Assembly (NCBI GenBank): GCA_943704415.1
Contig: CALSCO010001031.1
Coordinates: 1 to 11,587, forward strand
Origin: Parvularia atlantis
Lineage: Eukaryota > Opisthokonta > Rotosphaerida
Reading direction: 5' to 3'
Length of the DNA: 11,587 bases
Shown: in pieces, positions 9,701 through 11,587 of the stretch
Position numbering within the stretch: position 1 is the first letter of the stretch
How the letters are laid out: the number at the start of each line of letters is the position of its first letter
Made by a program: the position numbers and the translations under genes
The notes under the pieces: model-generated
Databases searched by the model: none
Seen by the model: the letters and a program-made list of their open reading frames with translations, nothing else
Told to the model about the DNA's origin: nothing

Positions 9701-9787
9701 CAGCAGGCCGTGACTTCGCGGTACCTCAAGTGGTCGGCGCGGCGCTTCGTCGACTTGCAGTCGCTCTTCTCTTTTGTGCACAACTAA
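3310..9787 (+). CDS. POLA1: DNA polymerase alpha catalytic subunit, family B (35 exons)
   Basis: Extends primase-made RNA primers at replication start. Exons: 3310-3798, 3859-3972, 4032-4103, 4163-4242, 4305-4367, 4419-4535, 4585-4738, 4786-4882, 4949-5131, 5181-5335, 5389-5464, 5517-5645, 5698-5765, 5822-5930, 5991-6126, 6179-6281, 6338-6457, 6507-6622, 6759-6964, 7015-7172, 7240-7338, 7397-7498, 7550-7720, 7776-7844, 7906-8041, 8103-8184, 8246-8381, 8439-8504, 8563-8670, 8729-8769, 8824-9018, 9078-9152, 9204-9317, 9375-9492, 9548-9787. They total 4497 nt, 1498 residues, close to the animal protein. Seen: acidic N-terminal domain ([13 protein letters not shown]); [23 protein letters not shown]; motif [12 protein letters not shown] (about 891-901); motif [10 protein letters not shown] (about 991-999); motif C YGDTDS (about 1042-1047); KKKKY; two C-terminal cysteine modules (C1324/C1327 with C1352/C1357; C1388/C1393 with C1407/C1412). 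The start may instead be the ATG at 3382. The 4585 acceptor is chosen for frame; 4577 breaks it. Confidence 0.93.
3403..3438 (+). repeat. (TCG)12 microsatellite coding for poly-serine in Pol alpha
   Basis: Twelve perfect TCG codons directly after a Pro-Pro pair, followed by Leu and six GCG alanine codons. It lies in the poorly conserved N-terminal tail just after the alternative ATG at 3382, so its length can vary without touching the polymerase fold. Confidence 0.9.
3799..3858 (+). other. GC-AG intron, Pol alpha intron 1
   Basis: Donor AAG|GCACGG, acceptor GTGCGCAG, with a CTGAT-like branch site between. The unspliced frame meets a stop at 3835-3837, and splicing carries the frame into a Lys-rich stretch and [13 protein letters not shown] donor at 3811 (GTCAGC) cannot be wholly excluded, but would add four codons and has a poor match to the local consensus. 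Confidence 0.6.
5336..5388 (+). other. GC-AG intron, Pol alpha intron 10
   Basis: Donor AAG|GCATGC, branch CTGAC, acceptor GCGCGCAG. No GT exists at the exon end, the flanking exon ends in VVNNAK, and the next resumes with [16 protein letters not shown] in frame. The donor is the same hexamer as in the GlyRS GC-AG intron. Confidence 0.8.
6651..6730 (+). repeat. (TG)40 microsatellite inside a Pol alpha intron
   Basis: Forty uninterrupted TG units lie within the intron at 6623-6758. They make it 136 nt, more than twice the usual length here. The splice sites (GTGCGT at 6623, CAG ending at 6758) are intact and the join restores the residues [16 protein letters not shown]. Confidence 0.93.
8185..8245 (+). 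other. GC-AG intron, Pol alpha intron 26
   Basis: Donor AG|GCGCGT, branch CTGAC, acceptor ATGCAG. Only this phase-2 donor gives [15 protein letters not shown], which matches the spacing of the family between [10 protein letters not shown] and ILSD. Nearby GT dinucleotides are in the wrong phase. Confidence 0.72.
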
Positions 9788-9811
9788 GTGCGACGGCAAC
9801 AGAGGGAACGC
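9788..9811. terminator. 24-nt tail-to-tail gap between Pol alpha and LSM12 stop codons
   Basis: The Pol alpha TAA ends at 9787 and the opposing LSM12 TGA begins, on the plus strand, at 9812. No AATAAA-type signal is seen on either strand. The two mRNAs must overlap at their 3' ends unless the UTRs are almost absent. Confidence 0.6.
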
Positions 9812-9824
9812 TCACGATGCCGCC

Positions 9825-9863
<39 letters not shown>

Positions 9864-10549
9864 TGGCGCTTCTGGTGGTTTTCGAGCTGCGTGCGAGCGC
9901 ACTTGCGGTAAGAGGGGGTGCCACGCGCAAGTGGGGGCCCGGCCACGCACGATGCGGCGCGCTTGCGCCGTCGCTGTTGGCGCCCCCTTGAAGTCGGCGG
10001 CGGTGTAGGGCGGCTCAAGCGATGCGTCGCCGTTGAGCAGCACGATCGTCTTGCCAGCCCACTTGACGGGCAGGCTGCATCCATGCGCGTTTGCACAGGT
10101 CAGCGCGCGCGCAACGCAGCGGGGCGGCCGCGTACGTCTTGCGCAGCTCGTTGTAGATGGCCTGCGCCTCGCGCGTCACGCCCGCGCCGAGATGCTTGTA
10201 CTGCTCGTCGAGCGCGCGCAGCCGCTGGCGCTCGAGCTGGCGCATGCGCTCGATGTCGACGTGCCGCAGCGGCTCTGCATCGATGCGCATCGCGTCAGCG
10301 GCCGGGATGGACGGGCGGGCGCGCAGGATGCGGGCGCGCACCGGGCTCGCCCTGGTCCTCGAGCTCGCTTGGGCCGTCGGTCACAGCGACGATCTGGCCG
10401 AGGGCGACGGCGGCGTAGTCGCGCGGCCCCGTGCGCAGCACCATGCAGCCGGCGCGCGGGTCGAGCGCGAAGACGGCGCCGGCGATGGTCGCGCCGAGCG
10501 TGGTCGTGACGGCGACGGACGCGCCGAGTGCGATCGAGAGGTCCGCCAT
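9812..10549 (-). CDS. LSM12: LSM12-like protein (LSm domain plus anticodon-binding domain, 4 exons)
   Basis: Exons on the minus strand: 10549-10342, 10274-10136, 10074-9951, 9901-9812; 561 nt, 186 residues, near the 195 of the animal protein. Residues 3-60 form an LSm-like strand set (SIALGASVAVTTTLGATIAG, then VFALDPRAGCMVLRT). After a charged linker come AQAIYNELRKT, LPVKWAGKTIVLL, LEPPYTAADFKG and ATAQARRI, the order of the LSM12 anticodon-binding domain. The tail is a run of 13 glutamines before PAAS. LSM12 proteins are linked to RNA granules, ataxin-2 complexes and, in animals, NAADP/calcium signalling; the role here is unknown. The ATG at 10549 is required because the LSm fold begins at once. 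One donor is GTACGC; the last acceptor is AAG. Confidence 0.82.
9823..9861. repeat. CAG/CTG trinucleotide tract coding for poly-glutamine in LSM12
   Basis: Read on the minus strand, this is CAG CAA followed by a run of CAG codons, giving 13 Gln at the LSM12 C-terminus. Boundaries are approximate within a few bases. It lies just inside the LSM12 stop, close to the Pol alpha stop. Confidence 0.85.
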
Positions 10550-10568
10550 AGGCCTATGTCACAATAGA
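10550..10568. promoter_or_regulatory. 19-nt head-to-head gap between LSM12 and centrin start codons
   Basis: The LSM12 ATG lies at 10549-10547 (minus) and the centrin ATG at 10569-10571 (plus). The gap (AGGCCTATGTCACAATAGA) is AT-richer than its surroundings and carries the palindrome AGGCCT. It is too short for two separate core promoters, so each 5' UTR or promoter probably lies in the opposite gene's coding DNA, or a single bidirectional start region serves both. Confidence 0.6.
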
Positions 10569-11329
10569 ATGGTACGGCATTCGGCAGCGTCGTCGACCGC
10601 GACGGCGGCATCGGGCGCATCGGCCACGCCCTTCGCCGGCAGCCGCCTGTCGGCCGAGCGGCGGCAGGAGGTGCGCGAGTCGTTCAACCTGTTTGACACG
10701 GACGGCCACGGCGCCATCCCGCTTGGCGACGTCGAGATCGCACTGCGCGCGCTCGGCGTTGTGCTCACGGCCGAGCAGGCCGGCGTGCTGCGCGCCGAGC
10801 TGGCGGACGGGGCGACGGATGCGGCCGCGGGCGCGGCATCGGCGGGCGGCGCGATGGGCGGGACAGCGGGCGCGGGCCCGACGGTCGACTTTGATGCGTT
10901 CCTGGCCCACGCGACGCGGTTGCTGGTGCGCGGCGCAGCACGCCCCCGTGCGCAGTGCAGCACGCCCCGTGCACAGCGCACTGGCTGTGCTCACACGCAC
11001 GTGTACGCACGCCGCGCCAGGCCGAGAAGGACTACGAGGGCGACATGCGCAAAGCGTTTCGGTTGTTTGACGGCGACGAGCGCGGGGCCATCTCGCTCAA
11101 GAACCTCGAGCGCGTGGCGCGCGAGCTGGGCGAGGACTACACGACGGAGGACTTACAGGTGCGGCCGTCGCGGGGCCGGGCTTGGCGGCGCAAACTGAAC
11201 CGAACGCGCTGCGGGCCGTGATGCGCACGTGCGCGACAGGCGATGATCGAGGAGGCCGACCGCGACCGCGACGGCGTCGTCAACGAGGTCGAGTTCCTGC
11301 ACGTGATGAAGAAGGCGCTGCTGTACTGA
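10569..11329 (+). CDS. Centrin/caltractin-like EF-hand protein (3 exons)
   Basis: Exons 10569-10925, 11021-11158, 11240-11329; 585 nt, 194 residues, longer than the usual 160-175 of centrins. After a Ser/Ala/Thr-rich N-terminus comes EF-hand 1 ([13 protein letters not shown], Asp instead of Glu at loop position 12). EF-hand 2 is disrupted: between ELADG and VDFDAFLAH lies an Ala/Gly-rich insert, leaving no recognisable calcium loop. The second half is textbook centrin: [19 protein letters not shown]-hand 3 loop [25 protein letters not shown]-hand 4 loop [12 protein letters not shown] (complete ligand set), then a short MKKALLY end. Centrins act at centrioles/basal bodies, in nuclear pore export and in DNA repair. 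The frame is also open upstream of 10569, but that DNA is antisense LSM12 coding sequence, so the start at 10569 is preferred. Confidence 0.9.
10935..10977 (+). repeat. Tandem duplication (about 22 nt x 2) in centrin intron 1
   Basis: GCAGCACGCCCC occurs at 10935 and again at 10957, each followed by a CGTGC(G/A)CAG-like end. The duplication helps explain why this intron (10926-11020) is 95 nt in a window where about 55 nt is usual. It also places several extra CAG trinucleotides between donor and acceptor. Confidence 0.7.
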
Positions 11330-11587
11330 GCCACAAGTCTGGAAGTTCTGCCCGTCTGCCCTATGTACGCAGGACCGTTGCTGGTTGTGACGTAGGAAAA
11401 CATGAGCTGCCGCGGCGCCCCACCGGATCATGGCAGACGCTGAGCCGGCCAATCAGCGGCGGCCTTGTGGCCGGCCACGCGAGCGAATCGGCGCCCGCCG
11501 GTGCCCCTCCAGCCCACGAGCTCACTTTTCCCTCCCGCGACCCGCCTCCGCCGCCGCGCCGCGTCACCGCCCGTCCCGCCCCCCCCC
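11330..11587. promoter_or_regulatory. Centrin 3' flank and probable promoter of an off-window gene
   Basis: No supported gene. A CCAAT box in a good context (GGCCAATCAGCGGC, 11447-11460) lies here, and from about 11505 the plus strand becomes strongly pyrimidine/C-rich up to the C-run at the window end. An ATG at 11430 in good context (ATCATGGCA) opens a frame that runs to the edge, but its Arg/Pro/Ala-rich product looks like noise from GC-rich DNA. The better reading is 3' UTR followed by a CCAAT promoter. Confidence 0.4.

Noticed and set aside
11153-11567. Minus-strand frames over the centrin 3' end and right flank
   Set aside because: Overlaps centrin exon 3 in antisense and has no family resemblance.

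Overview
This window is nuclear-type DNA from a GC-rich microbial eukaryote. Four housekeeping genes are broken by at least 54 very short introns, mostly 47-67 nt. Most introns open with GTGCG and end in CAG after a CTGAC/CTGAG/CTCAC-like branch site. GC content is high except in a few short stretches. A flagellate or centriole-bearing lineage is suggested by a centrin gene. A GC-rich alga (for example a haptophyte) would fit, but the sequence alone does not fix the group.

Layout. (1) Positions 3-107 (+): the last 34 codons of a TnpB/Fanzor-type RNA-guided nuclease, cut by the window edge, followed by about 290 nt of less GC-rich DNA with small inverted and direct repeats. (2) 395-3153 (-, possibly from 3324): a 16-exon cytosolic-type glycyl-tRNA synthetase. 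(3) 3310-9787 (+): a 35-exon gene for the catalytic subunit of DNA polymerase alpha, complete, with a spliced length of 1498 codons. (4) 9812-10549 (-): a 4-exon LSM12-like gene. (5) 10569-11329 (+): a 3-exon centrin. (6) 11330-11587: centrin 3' flank and probably the start of another promoter, with a CCAAT box.

The genes are extremely tightly packed and alternate in strand: GlyRS and Pol alpha are head to head, Pol alpha and LSM12 are tail to tail with 24 nt between stop codons, and LSM12 and centrin are head to head with 19 nt between start codons. The genes do not form one pathway (translation, replication initiation, RNA metabolism, centriole/cytoskeleton); they share only layout and splicing style.

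All exon joins were inferred by reading frame, splice-site pattern and recalled family similarity, not by transcript data. For all four genes the spliced lengths close in frame. The most unusual items are the Fanzor/TnpB end, the GC-AG introns, the long (TG)n tracts lodged in two introns, and the near-zero intergenic distances.
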